DNA of 64,000 nucleotides, taken from contig CM034541.1 in assembly GCA_020002185.1 (NCBI GenBank), positions 53,032,553 to 53,096,552 of the forward strand, in the 5' to 3' direction. This DNA comes from Paraescarpia echinospica (lineage: Eukaryota > Annelida > Polychaeta > Sabellida > Siboglinidae). Below, in pieces: positions 34,487-48,525 of this stretch. Below the pieces are notes generated by a model that worked only from the letters and a program-made list of their open reading frames with translations, did not search any database and was not told the DNA's origin. The position numbers and the translations under genes were made by a program. Each line of letters starts with the position of its first letter. The first letter of the stretch is position 1.

Positions 34487-34629
34487 CCGTTTGGATTAGG
34501 CGTTGGAGAGGGAAAGCTCATTATTCAGGACCTAACGATGTGTTATACTGTATAGAAAGGGGGATTTGTGTTATTCGGGGAGAAACGTAAATTTTAATTA
34601 CCTATGTTAAGTCTTGTTGTGGGGGGTAA

Positions 34630-35614
34630 TGTCACGATGTGGGGTTTAGTACTTAACATATGTTGGTAGCGAATGTGAAAGTCTACAGTTGGGGTTACCA
34701 TGTACGGCTATTGACGGCTGGCTAGTGCTTACGCAATAGTGTGAATGCGCTGGGGAGGTAGCATAGGGTCAGATTTCAAAGGACCGAGGAAACAGTACAT
34801 TATAGTTAGGGTAGACAGGTAGGGAAGTTGAATCTAACATGTAATAATTATATAAATGGTAGGCAGCTTTACATGTATATGAACTGTGGTACGGGTGGAC
34901 ATTTAGATGGGATAATTTTATAGCGTATAGGAATGTTGATATAATGAAGATTTAGGCACATGGTGAATTATTGTATGACTTATTGGGCGGTGAAATTATT
35001 GCAATGGTGTACCGCCGCATCAGCAGGGATCACATGACAGATACAAAGTATATGGTTGATTAAATTATGTTTGGGAAAGAGGGAACACACCTGTCTACAG
35101 TGATCTATAGGCGGGACGATGTAACCAGGTCTTCTCTGTAACGAGAAATTATTACAGTATGGTTATCAAATCCATACATCGAAGCCATACCGAGCCGTTG
35201 CTTACACGATGATATATTGCGTTCATGTATAGTCTAGAAGAGAATACCGGAGTGTCGGGTCGGTGCGACGGCCATCTATTCGACTGTACAGTTGCCATGT
35301 TCATTTGAGTAAGACTGTTTTCTCGCAGCGTCTTTGGTAAATTCCCACCATTACCAGTTTTTTGAGAGGCACTTTCGTGGGTTAAGATTACATACAATTC
35401 CATTTATATATTTATTTATTGCTTATGTTAGAGTTTTACGAATAGGGACCCCATAATGTGTGGGTTATACTTCGAAATGTATCAACGACCCCGAGTTCAA
35501 GATGCATTGGCCGCAAACTTCACATAATATATTCATCACATATTTATTTTTATATAAAATTATATGCATTTCATTTCTCAAAATAAATTAAGATGACTGT
35601 GTCCATTTATGTAT
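34630..35614. other. Possible 3' LTR and flank (copy B)
   Basis: Counterpart of 6327-7311. No gene or paired LTR is recognised. Confidence 0.3.
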
Positions 35615-35704
35615 GCACGTCTGCGTGTTCAACGAAGAATCATGTTATACCTGGGATTAATAGTCCCGTAATAACAGGATACTTCGTTGAACACGCAGAT
35701 ATGC
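35615..35704. other. 90-nt near-perfect hairpin (copy B)
   Basis: No base change from the hairpin at 7312-7401 was seen, while the surrounding DNA carries a few changes. Confidence 0.6.
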
Positions 35705-36158
35705 TTAATATTAATATGCACAACTGACATTAGGTAAACGTGCAACAATGTCTTTCTATGGTTAGTCTTAGAAAATCTAATGAAAACAAAACACCGGTAT
35801 TTGTCCAGTGGCTTAAGATATAATAATATTCATATAATTCAATGACTCTTCCAAACTAAAGTCGCCCTAGTTTTGGTTTTGTGTTGTACCGTTGAAAACA
35901 AAGTTAAGGGCAATCAATGGAAAGTTAAGTCTACCACTTCAATGCTTCTCATTATCTTGCCGACACAACAGGGTACGCATAGCGAGTAATAGCATCATCG
36001 CATTCTACAATGGCGCAGCGCATCAAAATCGAAACGATGGTTCAGGCAATCTAATGCGTGTTATTGAGGCAAGTCAATCTGATTGAGAAGCCATCGTTTC
36101 GTTGGGAAACCTGAGAATATATTGTGCTGGTTTAGTTCCGGTTTCCTCTGAGAATATG
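35705..36158. other. 3' flank of the GPCR gene (copy B)
   Basis: Counterpart of 7402-7828; nothing recognised. Confidence 0.4.
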
Positions 36159-37172
36159 TCATAAGCGAATCCGGAAGTGCTCGCCCGTCAACACGTACAT
36201 GATGCAGTTGCACGCGTAGTGAGACAAACCCAGCTCCTCCACGATCTTCCTACACGTTATGAACTTGAAGTAACACTGCCACTGGTGGTCGGTCCTGATC
36301 TGTGCATCTCTCAAGAAGGGATTGCCGCCTACAAACTCCTCGTTCAAGATGTACACGAGCGTCACCGGAAGTGTGGTGAATATGACGTAGAAGGACACCG
36401 ACAACAAGGTCACTGTTGTCACGACACGCGCGTTCATGTTCTGCTTCGACTTCCCCCGAAGTGGATTGGCGGACATACGTCGGATCTCGCACAGAACGAG
36501 CACATTGAATGTAAGATTGACAATGGGCACCACAAGGAACATGAGGAGTTCCGTGCACCACGTCCACAACGACCACAAAGACATAGCTTCTCCGAGCATA
36601 GCTGCCTTGCGTATCGTGCACTGACCGTCGACGTATGTCCAGAAGTAGGCCTGCATGAGGCTCATCCCCACGGACAGAACAACGAAGCCGGCGACCACCT
36701 TCTGGACGCGACTTGTTGTGCAGTAGCGCTTCTTCTGCAATGGCCTGCACACGGCGATCCAACGCTCCACCGAGAACCCCAGCACCAGCAGAGGAGATAT
36801 ATATTGTACGGCGAAGTAACACACGATGTTCGTCTCGCAGAACACAGGGTACGACAGAATATCGATACCCCAGGCGTACCTCAGTTCCACGAAGACGTGT
36901 AGGAGGAGGAACACGAAATGAGTGACGGACAACGTCGCGAGGTAGATGGCCGAAGAGTTGACGTGACGAATCCCCTTCTCCGCCCACACGAGCAAGGACA
37001 GGATGTTGCCGCAGATACCGATGACGTACCACAAGGGCGTTACGAATCTGTCGACGTAGAGCGCAGTCGGACTGTGCAAGGCTAATACCTCCGACCACGT
37101 GCTCCGGTCATACAGGTACGGCAGCGTGTCGTTCGTCGTACTTCCATTGGTAATTGTGTCGACGTTCATCAT
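36159..37172 (-). CDS. Rhodopsin-class peptide-type GPCR, C-tail truncated (copy B)
   Basis: Same receptor as at 7829-8866. It starts with two ATG codons (37172, 37169); the first is GTG in copy A. Missense differences include Asn-to-Asp in the N-terminus and Leu-to-Met in TM5. A TGG-to-TGA change ends the protein at FRIRL, nine residues early, just after TM7 and the start of helix 8. All seven membrane segments remain, so the product could still fold. The lost tail could affect trafficking or arrestin binding. Confidence 0.8.
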   Translation of the reverse strand: MMNVDTITNGSTTNDTLPYLYDRSTWSEVLALHSPTALYVDRFVTPLWYVIGICGNILSLLVWAEKGIRHVNSSAIYLATLSVTHFVFLLLHVFVELRYAWGIDILSYPVFCETNIVCYFAVQYISPLLVLGFSVERWIAVCRPLQKKRYCTTSRVQKVVAGFVVLSVGMSLMQAYFWTYVDGQCTIRKAAMLGEAMSLWSLWTWCTELLMFLVVPIVNLTFNVLVLCEIRRMSANPLRGKSKQNMNARVVTTVTLLSVSFYVIFTTLPVTLVYILNEEFVGGNPFLRDAQIRTDHQWQCYFKFITCRKIVEELGLSHYACNCIMYVLTGEHFRIRL

Positions 37173-37917
37173 TGGCTCTGCACCACAACGAAACTGGTCA
37201 ATGGCGACGGTGGCTTGGTTGCGACATTACTCTGTGTATAAGGCCACGGCACAATGTCTGATCATAAAAAATTGTATTTTATATTATTAACAATATACAT
37301 TCTAGCAGCGTGAATGTTTGAAGACAAAATTTGCAAATATATTTTGCTCACTTCGATTAAGGTGCACGAACAAGATATACAGTCATACTATACACCATGC
37401 GGATGTACAATTTCGATTATTTACAGTGACAAAGCAAATTCTGCGATGATTTGCGTTCTATCTCCGGGCCTATATGTGCACGACATTTCGTCCATGTTGT
37501 GAACGTCTGCTGACTGATCACAAGAGGGCGCTGTGATCATAAGCCTGGTGCGTGTACTACGTAGGACCTACGAGTATGAGATATAGACCATCGTCTCGTA
37601 AGATTAATCCCTCTTCTATTTAGCTCTGCTTGAAGATGAATGAAATATATCACACAGAGTGATCGAAAGCTGTCTGTACGGAACGTGTATGATATGTATT
37701 TAAATTTACCGACATTATAGATGTCTTACAGATAGAACACTAATAGTCGCTGCAATCACAAGGATGTGTTTTAAAGCCGCCAGCTGCATTGACAAGTCAC
37801 GATACTCAGCGGGCACGTACGTAGCAGACGACACACATAAGTATCAGCTGACACTAGTCGTAGACGAGACGACAAGTAGGCCTCATAGACCAGCGTTTAC
37901 ATTTATCACATATATGG
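37173..37917. other. 5' flank of the GPCR gene (copy B)
   Basis: Counterpart of 8867-9614. It includes the same CTCF-like palindrome at 37515-37539. No gene is seen. Confidence 0.4.
37515..37539. promoter_or_regulatory. Palindrome enclosing a CTCF-like core (copy B)
   Basis: Same arms (TGATCACA and TGTGATCA) and core as at 9212-9236. Confidence 0.3.
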
Positions 37918-39430
37918 CTTGACGGTTTAACAAGATTTAACAAGATTGCCACCAAGAGAACTAACTCTAGATGGCAGGTGGACAAAGAAGCCCTTTGGCT
38001 TATCGAGAGTCCAACCCTTTTTTCTACGTGTATCCCGCCCTTCTGAGGTATGTGTCGATTTTATTTTAAAACATATTCACGCCACTAGCACCCACACTAT
38101 CAGCAGATAATCTGTTCCATTCATTTACAGTCCTTTGTGACAATGAGAACTTTCTTATATCTAGTCTACACTGCTCCTTTATTAATGTAACTTCATGACC
38201 TCTAGTCCTTCTATCTTTTTAATAATATTTTCATAACCATTCAATATTTTAAACACTTCTATGTGATCTCCGCTCAATCTTCAGGTCTCTATCGTTGTTA
38301 AACCAAATTCTTTTAGGCGTATTTCGTAACTAATATCACTCTGTTTTGATATAATTTTAGTGGCTCTCCTCTGTACTTTCTTGCATACCTAAGTCCTTCT
38401 TGCGATATGGCCTCCACGCTTATATACACTATTCTAAAAGAGACCTAACTCTTGTTTTGTACAGAGGTATTATTAGTTCTTTTTCTTTATACGCTATATT
38501 TCGCCTAATTAATCGATGGATTTTATTTCCCTTTGAAGCTGCAATTCAGCACTGCTCCGAAACCTTCATATCAGCACTAACGGTTAACCCTAAGTCCTTT
38601 TCTTTTACAATAGTACTTAGTAAAGTAACAGCCCATTGTATATTGTACATCTTCGCACCCATGTTCAGTGTGGATGCGTTTACATTTCCCAAAATTGAAC
38701 AACATTTACCACTTTTCAGACAATTTGATCAACCTGTCAAGGTATTCTTGTAAATGCTGACTAACTCCATCACGTTTAATCCTTCTAAACACTTCTGTAT
38801 CCGCAAATTTCAACACCTTTCTTATTATATCATCGTCCAAATCGTTGATATATATTAAGAATAATGTAGGTCCCAGTTCTGATCCCTCTGGTACCCCACT
38901 CAAAACTGACTTCTAGTTTGAAGCCTCCCCATCAACTACTACCCGTTGTCTTCTGTCGATCAGCCATTTTTCTATCCAGTTAATTATACCATTTCCTATG
39001 CCATGGGTCATTAGTTTAAGCAGTATTCGTTATGTGACACTTTGTCGAAAGCTTTCTGGAAATCTAAGTAAATTATATCTACCGGTGATCCCTTCGATAA
39101 ACTAACCCAACCGTTAACGTTGAGTTTCCTGTAAGTATGTTATATCAAAGAGCTTCTTCGTAATCTGCTTCTATTTCTAATTTTATTTCGTCAGCATGGA
39201 CGTGGATAGATTCTTTAATATATAAAATAACTTCACCTCCCCTTCTTCCTAGTCTATCGTTCCTAAATATTACATAGCCTGTCAGTCCAAATTCGGCATC
39301 TGGTATATCGGTGGTGGCCCATGATTCGGTTATACCTATTATATGAGGGTCAATATCTTCTACCATAATGTTTAGTTCACTTCTTTTGTTTACTATGCTC
39401 CTTGCATAGTAAACAAACAAACGCATTTAT
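37918..39430 (-). mobile_element. CR1/jockey-type LINE, internally deleted (copy B)
   Basis: As at 9615-11055, but it keeps 72 bp (39210-39281) that extend the endonuclease reading (GYVIFRNDRLGRRGGEVILY). The endonuclease frame is therefore 93 codons, against 69. Confidence 0.75.
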
Positions 39431-39934
39431 ATCCAGCTTCAGAATAGTTTTCCAGAATGTTCTTTGCTGATTTATTTATGCTGTCTTTTTTTGTCTGTGA
39501 ATCTCCCCTGCACATCTACTTTAAATAAATGCAACCTGTCCCACTGTCAATACGGAATACTGTAAGTAGCCTTTGTAACTAGAAATCACTACCCGCATGC
39601 CGTTTGTAAAAAAGCTTCGTTAAACCGCCGTTTAGAATGCGTTACCGACGATATATGAACTATAAATAAAAATGGCAAAATCCTTTGATCTTTCGTGCTG
39701 AAATTCCAGCGTTGGTCACGACTAGCAAAAACAATTAAGATAAAGACACCAAAGCGACGGTCGCGGCCGGGAAAAAACCGTTCAGATAAGGGACGCCAAT
39801 CAGCACCGACCACTCCTACTAGGCGCTGGCAGTTACGGTGGCTGAGTCTAGTACATTAATTAATAATACAAATTGTATATGTCATTAAGCACACGCCACC
39901 CTTACTAGGCGCTCGCAGCTACATCTGAACAAAC

Positions 39935-40870
39935 ACAACACGGATTCCAGTCAGGCGGTCTTGTGAATCTCAACTCATCGAGACAGTCCTTGACTGAATG
40001 GCTACTATGGACAACAAGACACAAATAGATGCAATCCTGCTTGATTTTCCAAAGCTTTTAAAAAAATCCCCCACAAACGCTTACTATCCAAACTAGCCTC
40101 CTACGGAATAACTGGAAACACACAAAATTGGATCAAATCATTTCTGTCAAACCGTAAACGGTAAGTATCAGTCAATGGAATTCTGTCGGACACAACAGAT
40201 GTTACATCTGGTGTTCCACAGGGCTCAGTCCTAAGATCAGTCCTCTTCCTACTCTACATAAATGACATAAACGAAAACATCCAATTTCCCACACGCCTCT
40301 TTGCAGACGACAGCATTATATATCCTAAAATCACCTCCGAAACCGTCCATGACATTGTTCAATCTGACCTGATCTAACACCAAACATGGTCTGACAAATG
40401 ACAAATGGAATTTACCATTTCTAAATGTGTCCACCCCCAAATAACAAACAAAACTAAACCCACACTACACTCATATTCACTCTTCTGCATCATGCCACTC
40501 GTTGCAGTATTCAACCATCCGTATCTTGGAGTAAAATTATATTCAAAATTAACCTGGGCAAGTCACATCACCGACATGGTTTCCAAATCCTCAAAGGCCC
40601 TAGCGTGATTAAAAGGAACCTTGGTCCATGTAAACCCAAAGACAAAGAAATAACTTATAGCATGCTAATCCGGTCAAAACTCGAGTATGCATCTCCCATA
40701 TGGAATCCACACACACTGACCTCCAAATTAAGCATCTTGAAAAATACAACACTTTGCAGCCAGATTTGTTTAAAATGATCAAAGACGCCAAATCAAATCA
40801 GCAGACCTTGTAACCACCCTTGGATGGCCAACTCTTGAACGACAACGCATTATCAAACAAGCCATGACAA
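39935..40870 (+). mobile_element. Decayed jockey/CR1-like LINE RT fragment (copy B)
   Basis: Same motifs as 11560-12500 (SGVPQGSVL, LFADDSIIY, YLGVKL), with the same stops. Confidence 0.7.
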
Positions 40871-41217
40871 AAATTAAATAACATTAATAATAATACATTT
40901 AATTTGTTATAGCGCCATATCCACAATTGTTCGTGGCTCTTTACAATAAAGCATGCGTCATGATCATTAAACTAAAATATTAATGCTAACTCATATAAGA
41001 ATATTAATTAATAAATTAAGTAAAAGGCAACAAAATATTTGCAGTATGGTAGTAAGACGTTAACTTAAAATAAACATAGTACAATATAATATAATTAATA
41101 AATTATTAAAGTGCATAAATTAATCACTAAAATATAGCAGTATAAAATCAAATATATAAATAGTCCTAAAATAATACTAATATAAATGAGTTCACCGGAT
41201 CACTGAGGAAAGTCACA

Positions 41218-44099
41218 AATAATAATAATATATTTTATTTAATATAGCGCCAGATCCAATTATAAATTGTTCGTGGCGCTTTACAACATGTAGAACCCAG
41301 ATAGAGGTAATAATGATGGCTAAATTAACATGCATTTTCTAAAAGAAATTCTTAAAAAATAAATATTAGTAAAATACAAATAAATACAGTAATTAAATAA
41401 ATATACTAAAATAATGATCATAGCTACAGTTCTATGTAGAAATAAGACATTGTCAATTCATTTAACTGAACTAATGTACATGTAGGTATAAAATAAATAT
41501 ATAAATAGGTTAATTAATACATAAGAGATATAAAACAAATCACTGCAGAGAGTAAACTATGCCACATTGGACAAGAACGAGAGTCTAAAAAATGAGTCTT
41601 TAAGCGTGCCTTGAAAGTAGAGAGACAATCAGACGTTTTAATGTCTTTAGGCAGTGTTCCACAAAGTCGCTGCGGCGACCGCAAACGAACTGTCCCCAGC
41701 TTTGACATGAGTCCGCAGGACTGTTAACATGTTATTGTTGGTAGAGCGCAGAGCTAGAGCGTAGAGCTAAAAAAATGAGTCTTTAAGCGTGCCTTGAAAG
41801 TAGAGAGACAATCAGACGTTTTAATGTCATTAGGCAAAGTGTTCCACAAAGTCGCTGCGGCGACCGCAAACGAACTGTCCCCAGCTTTGACATGAGTCCG
41901 CAGGACTATTAACATGTTATTGTTGGTAGAGCGCAGGGCTCTTGTTGGTTTGTATGGGCATACAAGGTCGCATAAATATTTCGGGGCATCGCCATGCACA
42001 GCTTTATATGTAAACACTAATAGCTTAAAGTCGATTATGTGTGCTACAGGCAACCAGTGAAGAATGCACAACAAAGGCATGGCGCTGTCACTCCGTGGGC
42101 GGCGTAGGATCAACCTAGCAGCAGAGTTGTGCATTCTCTGCAGTCAAGCGATGTTGTTGACAGAAGTGCCGTATAGAAGTGAATTGCAGTAATCAAGCCG
42201 TGATGTAATAATGGCGTTGACGACACGTTCTTTTGTCGTCGTTGGGAGATAACGACTCATCTGGTTAATATGGCGCAGGTGAAATGAGCACACACTGACG
42301 ATGCTTGAAACTTGCTTCTTAAAATCCTTCGCGCAATAACTTTCTCTATGACTTTTGACAGATGGCTTAAGTTGCTGACTGGACGGTAGTTGTTGAGTAT
42401 GTCCTTGTTGAGTGATTGTTTCTTGAGCAACGGCCGGACAATTGCGTGCTTAAGCAGCACAGGCATGACTGCCTCCTCGAGTGAGGCGTTTACAATTTGT
42501 ATGATGAAAGGCACGATACTGTCCATGTTGTCATTTAGTTGCTTAGTTGGTAGTGAATCAAGTGAGCATGTCTTATCCGTAGTGCCAAGAATATTGGTGA
42601 TTTCGGCTGTAGTAGTTGGCTCGAACACTTGAATTGGGTCAGTAAAACAACGTGTCTCGTCTTCTGTCGGGTCAACGGCAATGCGGTAGTGCAAGTTAAT
42701 CAGTAATTTCTCGATCTTTTCTTGGAAGAAACGTGATAATTTATCACATCCTTCCTTCACTGAGCAGAATTCAGGAAGTTGCATTTTGTGTAGGTCGAGT
42801 GATCTTAGAATGCGAAACATGTTCTTGTTATTAGCGTTCTGTAATTGTCCGCGATAATACTCGGTTTTCTTACTGGCTATCATTGTAGTGCAGTCGTCGC
42901 GAGCGGCGACGTATAATTGGCGGTGTATTTCGAGTTTAGTTCTTCTCCACAGATTCTCACATGTTCGCCTCTTCTCTCTTGCTTCGTCGACCTCAGCGTC
43001 ATACCACGGATGCGGCAAGTTGCTCCTGACGTGTACGTAGCGCCAAGGAGCGTGCTTGTCTAAGCAGTTAGTGAGACAGATGTTGTAGTCCGATGCTAAA
43101 ACCTCCGCTTGCTGACCGTCAGCGTGGGCACACATGCCAGAACACACAGAGTTAACGTCATCATTGAACATTGTAGCATCCATGATGCGGAAGTTGCGCT
43201 TGGCAATTACTGAAGTTTCAGCTGACGGTTTCAACACATTTAATGCCAGTTCTATGCGATAGTGGTCCGACATGCAGTCTGGATAAACAACAACAGAAGA
43301 TACTAAGTTATCGCTGCCATGACTTATCACCAGGTCCAATGTATGTCCTGTTTTATGGGTAGGCGAATGAACGTGCTGCAGCAAATTGTAGGAATCAAGT
43401 AGATTGCGAAGCAGTTCTGATTTCTTTACATCATCAAAATGAATATTAAAGTCTCCAGCAGTTACGGTTGGTATAACGGAAACAGATGCTTCTGTAAATA
43501 AGCATTCAAGTTCAGCATAAAATTCACACGAAGTTCCAGATGCCTTACTTGAAGCAGGCGGGTGGTAGATGACACACATGTCGAACGATATAGAATGGGC
43601 TGCAGAGAACTGCACACGGAGCAATGGTATTCAAATGGAGAGTAGGAAGAATCTTCGTTGTAAATGTATCGCGGTGCAAGATTGCAACACCGCCACCACG
43701 ACGAGAAGATCGTGCCACGTGGTGGAAGAGGAACCCGGGAGGGGTCACTTCAGCAATAACAACTTCGTCGCCGCTCTTCCTTAACCACGTCTCGGTTATC
43801 GCCTAGATGTCGCATTTGTGTTCAACGACGTATTCGTTGATTTTGAGAGCTTTATTGCACACGGAACGAGCATTCAGTAATGCCACATTGACGAATGGCG
43901 TATCGTGTGGCATAACAGGGGCGGCTCTTAGAGTTACCAGATTCGCACTGACACTGCCTTGCCGACATACAATTCGTGAAGGATCTTCAAAACGGCTGGT
44001 AATCCGCGTTCGAATCGCGCGCTGTTTGCGCGTGCCCCCACGTCTGCCACGCAGAGTTGGACGCGCCGCGGACAATCCTAGACGTCTGATCAATTAATA
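41218..44099 (-). mobile_element. L2-like LINE with RT core deleted (copy B)
   Basis: Counterpart of 12884-15770, including the RT-core deletion and the tandem duplication of the last ORF part. The open endonuclease frame (42257-43624) is cut by a 5-bp deletion near 43620 that shifts the upstream part into the frame ending at 43545. Confidence 0.75.
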
Positions 44100-44533
44100 C
44101 ACTGTCTCAGGTAATCGCGGAGTGACACCCCTGATGGCAGGACGGAAAGCCCGAAAGACGTTCTGTAGGCACATCGCCGCCAACGGTAGAACAATGCCTT
44201 GTTAATTATAGTTTACCAAATTAGGTCACTCACGGGCGTTGTCGGTCTAAAGACATGTAGTCCACCAGCTTCGTCAGCAACACGGTTGGCTGACGACATT
44301 AAAACATTTCAAGATTGTAGACAACGTACGCTACCTTGTTGTATAAAAAGTTCAGCAAGACAGTCACTGCAGCATCACGAGTAAATAGTGAAGTTATGAT
44401 TGTTCAATTCTTCGTAAACAGGCAGAAAACATGTTAATATCACGAGCACGATTTGGCTTGCTGCCTGTCAGGCGCTACCGTAAACTTACTAACAAAGTAC
44501 TAGCGTTCGTCTAGAATGATATTCTAAATAAAT

Positions 44534-44989
44534 GTGCTTTTAGTTTACATTTAAAATCTCAAGAGAGTCCGATGATTTAATGGTAGGTAGAGTGTGTAGC
44601 CAGTGCAGATCATGCACCAGCGGAGCAGCACTGTCACTCCGCGGGCGAGGCAATGTCAGACGAGCGGCCGAGCTGTGAATTCGATGCAGACGAGCGACGT
44701 TGTTTGCAGATGTTCCGTATATGATTGAGTTGCAATAGTCCAGCCGCGATGTTATTATGGCGTTGACTATGCGTTCCTTCGTTGTGTTAAGTAAAAATCG
44801 GCTGATTTGATTAATGTGGCGTAGGTGGAATGCGCACACACTAACGGTTTGTGACACCTGTTTGTTCATGTTCAGGTGTCTGTCCACGTAGACGCCGAAA
44901 TTCGGGACACATCGTGAAGTTACAATCGTACAGTCACCAACACATATTACGCTGCCATCCACAAGTGCAGCGGCCGACAACTGCAAGAG
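44534..44989 (-). mobile_element. L2-like LINE RT fragment (copy B)
   Basis: Counterpart of 16205-16660, with the same motifs and a few substitutions. Confidence 0.7.
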
Positions 44990-44995
44990 GTTGAT

Positions 44996-45387
44996 TAGCA
45001 GGATATATTAGCTATTAACTATGTGTGCGAGGCGTTTTATCTTTTCAAATCTAACTTGATGGCCATTACTGATAGCATTTCCCCCTTGAAGTATGTCCGT
45101 ACTTGGATGACCGGGGAGATATTGGATCTCATTGATGAAAGAGATCGGGCGTTTGCCAAATTCAAAAAGACCAAAGACCATAGTTAGCATGGCAAATACA
45201 TTTATTTTTGGAATCTTCGGCCTAATCAGATTTCCATAGAAAACAAAGCTGATGAATATAAACAACAACCGAAGAAAGTTAATTATGGCAAATGCTAAAA
45301 AATCACCAAATACGAAGTATTAGGGATCCTGAACAACACGAATTCGAGCAATTGTTTAGATCAAATGTCACCCAGATTTATAAGGGA
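44996..45387 (+). mobile_element. CR1-like LINE fragment with 232-bp deletion (copy B)
   Basis: Counterpart of 16675-17290. The segment equal to 16974-17205 is missing between CTAAAAAA and TCACCAAA. Confidence 0.65.
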
Positions 45388-48300
45388 TGGTATTGTATTG
45401 TATTTATTCAGATTCCAACAGGTCCAGTGGACCCAGTAGCAGGACTGACAACTGAAACAATACATATAAATAATAAAACAATAATATAATAATAAAAACC
45501 ACACAATATCAACATCAAATATACCAGACAAACATCCGTTATACATAGAAATGTTTTTGAATTGATGATCTAAAGGTTTCAGCTCCTGAAAATATATCAC
45601 AAGTTGGATCACTTAAATACAATGTGTTGAAAGTAGTCATACATCTATTCAAAACACAGTGTTTTCTAATGTTGATTCTGCTATTGGAAACTCTAAAAGG
45701 GATGTAGTTTCGTAGAGATCGTGAAGGACAATGAAATTGGATAGCCCCTTTTGTCAATAAACGTACGTTGCCAGGGATTCCAGATAACACTGCAATACTC
45801 CAACTGGCTCCTGACTAGAGATATATATATACAAGGATCGCAAAGCATGTACATCGGTAAATGTTGTGCAAACGCGCTTAATAAAACCACTCATCTTAAA
45901 AGCTTTACAAACACAACGATTAATATGATCTTTAAAAGTCAAACTGTCTCGGTCAATGTGATACCGAGATCTTTGACAGCGGTGATCTTGGACAGAGACT
46001 GGCTTAAAATCGTGTAGTCATAGGATATACGTTTCTTTTTGTTAGTGAATGATGACATTATGCAGTATTTATCAACGTTAAGTTTAAGGTGCCATGTCTC
46101 ACACCAAAGACATACACTGTCCAGATCCTTCTGCACTAACTGACAATCGGTCACCGACGAAATTTCTTTATAAACAATTTGGAATCATCAGCATACAATG
46201 ACATTTCACATGAATCAACATGCTTAGTGAGATCGTTAACATACAAGATAAACAGAAGAGGTCCAATTTGTGAACCTTGTGGTACACCAGACAACACCGG
46301 CTTCCAGTCAGATGTTTTGCCTTCGAGGACCACGCGTTGTTTATGGTTGACAAGGTAAGACTGCAACCCCTCTATGCATTGCCCGGAATAGCCACATGAT
46401 CTAAGCTTGTGAATTAACAATGGGTGGCACACTGAATCAAAGGCTTTTCAGAAGTCCGAATAAACAGACTAAATATGTTTCTTGTTGTCAATAGATTCAG
46501 AAATACCGTTCAAGTAACAAGCTAGATTAGATACTGTACTTCTACACCTCACAAATCCGTGTTGGTTGCCCGAAATTGTGTTACGCACGTGCTCATACAA
46601 TGAGTCGTATACGACTTTCTCAAAAACTTTGCTAAATAGCGGTAACAGCGATATAGGTCTGTAGTTGCACACATTTCGTTTATCTCCCTTCTTGCACACG
46701 GGAACAACATTTGCTCTTTTAAAACAAGTTGGAAATGTTCCACAGTTTAAGGACATATTAAAAAGCATAGTTAGTGGACCTGCTAATTCGGCAGCACATT
46801 CCCTAAGGATTACACCTGATATATTGTCAGGACCGTATGCTTTGTTTACATCGGTGATTCTTAGTACCCCGATGACATCATTATAAGACACATTGATTTT
46901 AGTCATTGATTCGGATTGTAAGGAGGGAATACTTGGATAAATAAGGTTATCTACTAATGTAAAAACATATTCGAAGTGGTCAGAAAATAATTCTGCTATG
47001 TCAGCTGGACTGTCTGCCTCAGTGCCTTTATATACCATTGAGGTAGGAAGTTTTACATTAGTTTGTTTGCTTTTGGCAAAACTGAATAGACGTTTGGTGT
47101 TTTGTTTGACGGATTTTTCAATTTCCGATATGTAGACACAATACCTTTCTCTCTTAAGTTTCTTAAAAGGTGTTCGTAGTTCAGAAAATACTTGGTAATC
47201 AGATAACGAAAGTGAGCATTTCCATGCTTTTGGTGCGGTGTCTTTATCTTTCAAGGTTGCGATCATATCGTTATCATACCATACTGGGCATTTACGTCCA
47301 CGAATGCAGATACGAGGAACGCATTCGTTTATGGCAGCATACAAAATGTCATAAAATATATCAAAACTGTCGTCAATGTCAGTACTGTCCTTGAGAAATG
47401 ACCATGGGATACAAGACAATACGTGTCTTAGGTTACTAAAATCCGCTTTGCGATAGTTATAAACAAAACATTTAGCGGGTTCCTGCTTTGTTCGGTTGGC
47501 ACATAACAGTTCACAATGTGTGGATTTCACCGCCTTGTCTATTTTCTTAACATTACACTCTGCACCATGCACAAAGACAAGATCTAGTGTGTGCTCGTTG
47601 CACGTGTGGTCAGCGTTACACTGCACAAGGCCGTATTCAAATAGCATTTCAAGACACAGTGCGGACTGTGAATGGGGCATAAGGCCTATTATGTTGTTTG
47701 ACGGTGTCCATTGAATGTCTGGACGATTGAAATCGCACAAGAGTATCACACAGTCGCAGTCGGGGTTCATAGCTCTAGTGACCTGTTCCAGCGATTTGTC
47801 GAGCTCTGACCAGGTGTCCACATCCGACCAGGTCGGGGCGTAAACACACCCTAGATAGAGGCTTTGTCCCGTCAAGCGCGTTTGAGTCCATACTATTTCA
47901 AGATCAGTTTCCCGATCCAGCCTACGTTTGGAGTTGTACGTATTACTCACTGCAACCAAGGCACCACCGCCGTGACACTTCTTCTTGTTTGCCACGACTG
48001 TGCTGTCTCTGTCTCTTCTGTATATGTTGTATGTATTTGGCAGTACCTCGTTGTCGAAAATATCCCCCCGCAGCCACGTATCGGTTAGCGATATGAAGTT
48101 GTAGTCATGATCGCTAAAGAAAATGTTAAAGTCTTGTAATTTGCCGATGATGCTAGTAGTGTTCTGGGAAAAGAGTTTACGGTTTGGGCTAGGTCCGGGG
48201 TTGGGATTTACATCCCCACTCAGCGTAAGCAGAGTCGGCAGAAGACCCATCAAGATGAAACCGGCCGTCACGCGTGTGTGACTCCGTCGACGCATGTCAC

Positions 48301-48525
48301 CGCCGTGATGGAGACTCGACGACTTGTTCATTCTTGTTAATTCCCTGACAGTTACACACACGCCATTTATGGAGCCTTGCATTGTCAAGTCAGATGCGCT
48401 TGTCGTATGTACGATATGTAAACATATTTCGTTCGGAAATAGTGGCGGATTTCTCATCATCATAATCTCTGTGTACTGTTTTGCTGCGAGTAATTTCAAC
48501 AATGCATGTATAATCGCAAACACTT
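45387..48525 (-). mobile_element. CR1-type LINE with 2A-like N-terminus (copy B)
   Basis: The best-preserved LINE here. A 684-codon frame (48523-46469) covers the hydrophobic leader, DVNPNPGP (48214-48191), a complete APE endonuclease and RT up to the FVRCRST region. It then stops (TAA-type end after NKK) just before the palm. RT continues at 46432-46151 with SGVPQGSQIGPLLF and LYADDSKLF in a new frame. The 5' AC-rich part precedes 48525. Confidence 0.8.

Larger units (their letters stand above)
29916..34629 (+). mobile_element. Decayed Gmr1-type LTR retrotransposon (copy B)
   Basis: Same order (Gag, PR, IN, RT, RNase H) and nearly the same breaks as the element at 1614. Private differences are an extra stop in the protease linker (31474-31476), an intact base count in RNase H near 34123, and scattered missense changes. 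Confidence 0.85.
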
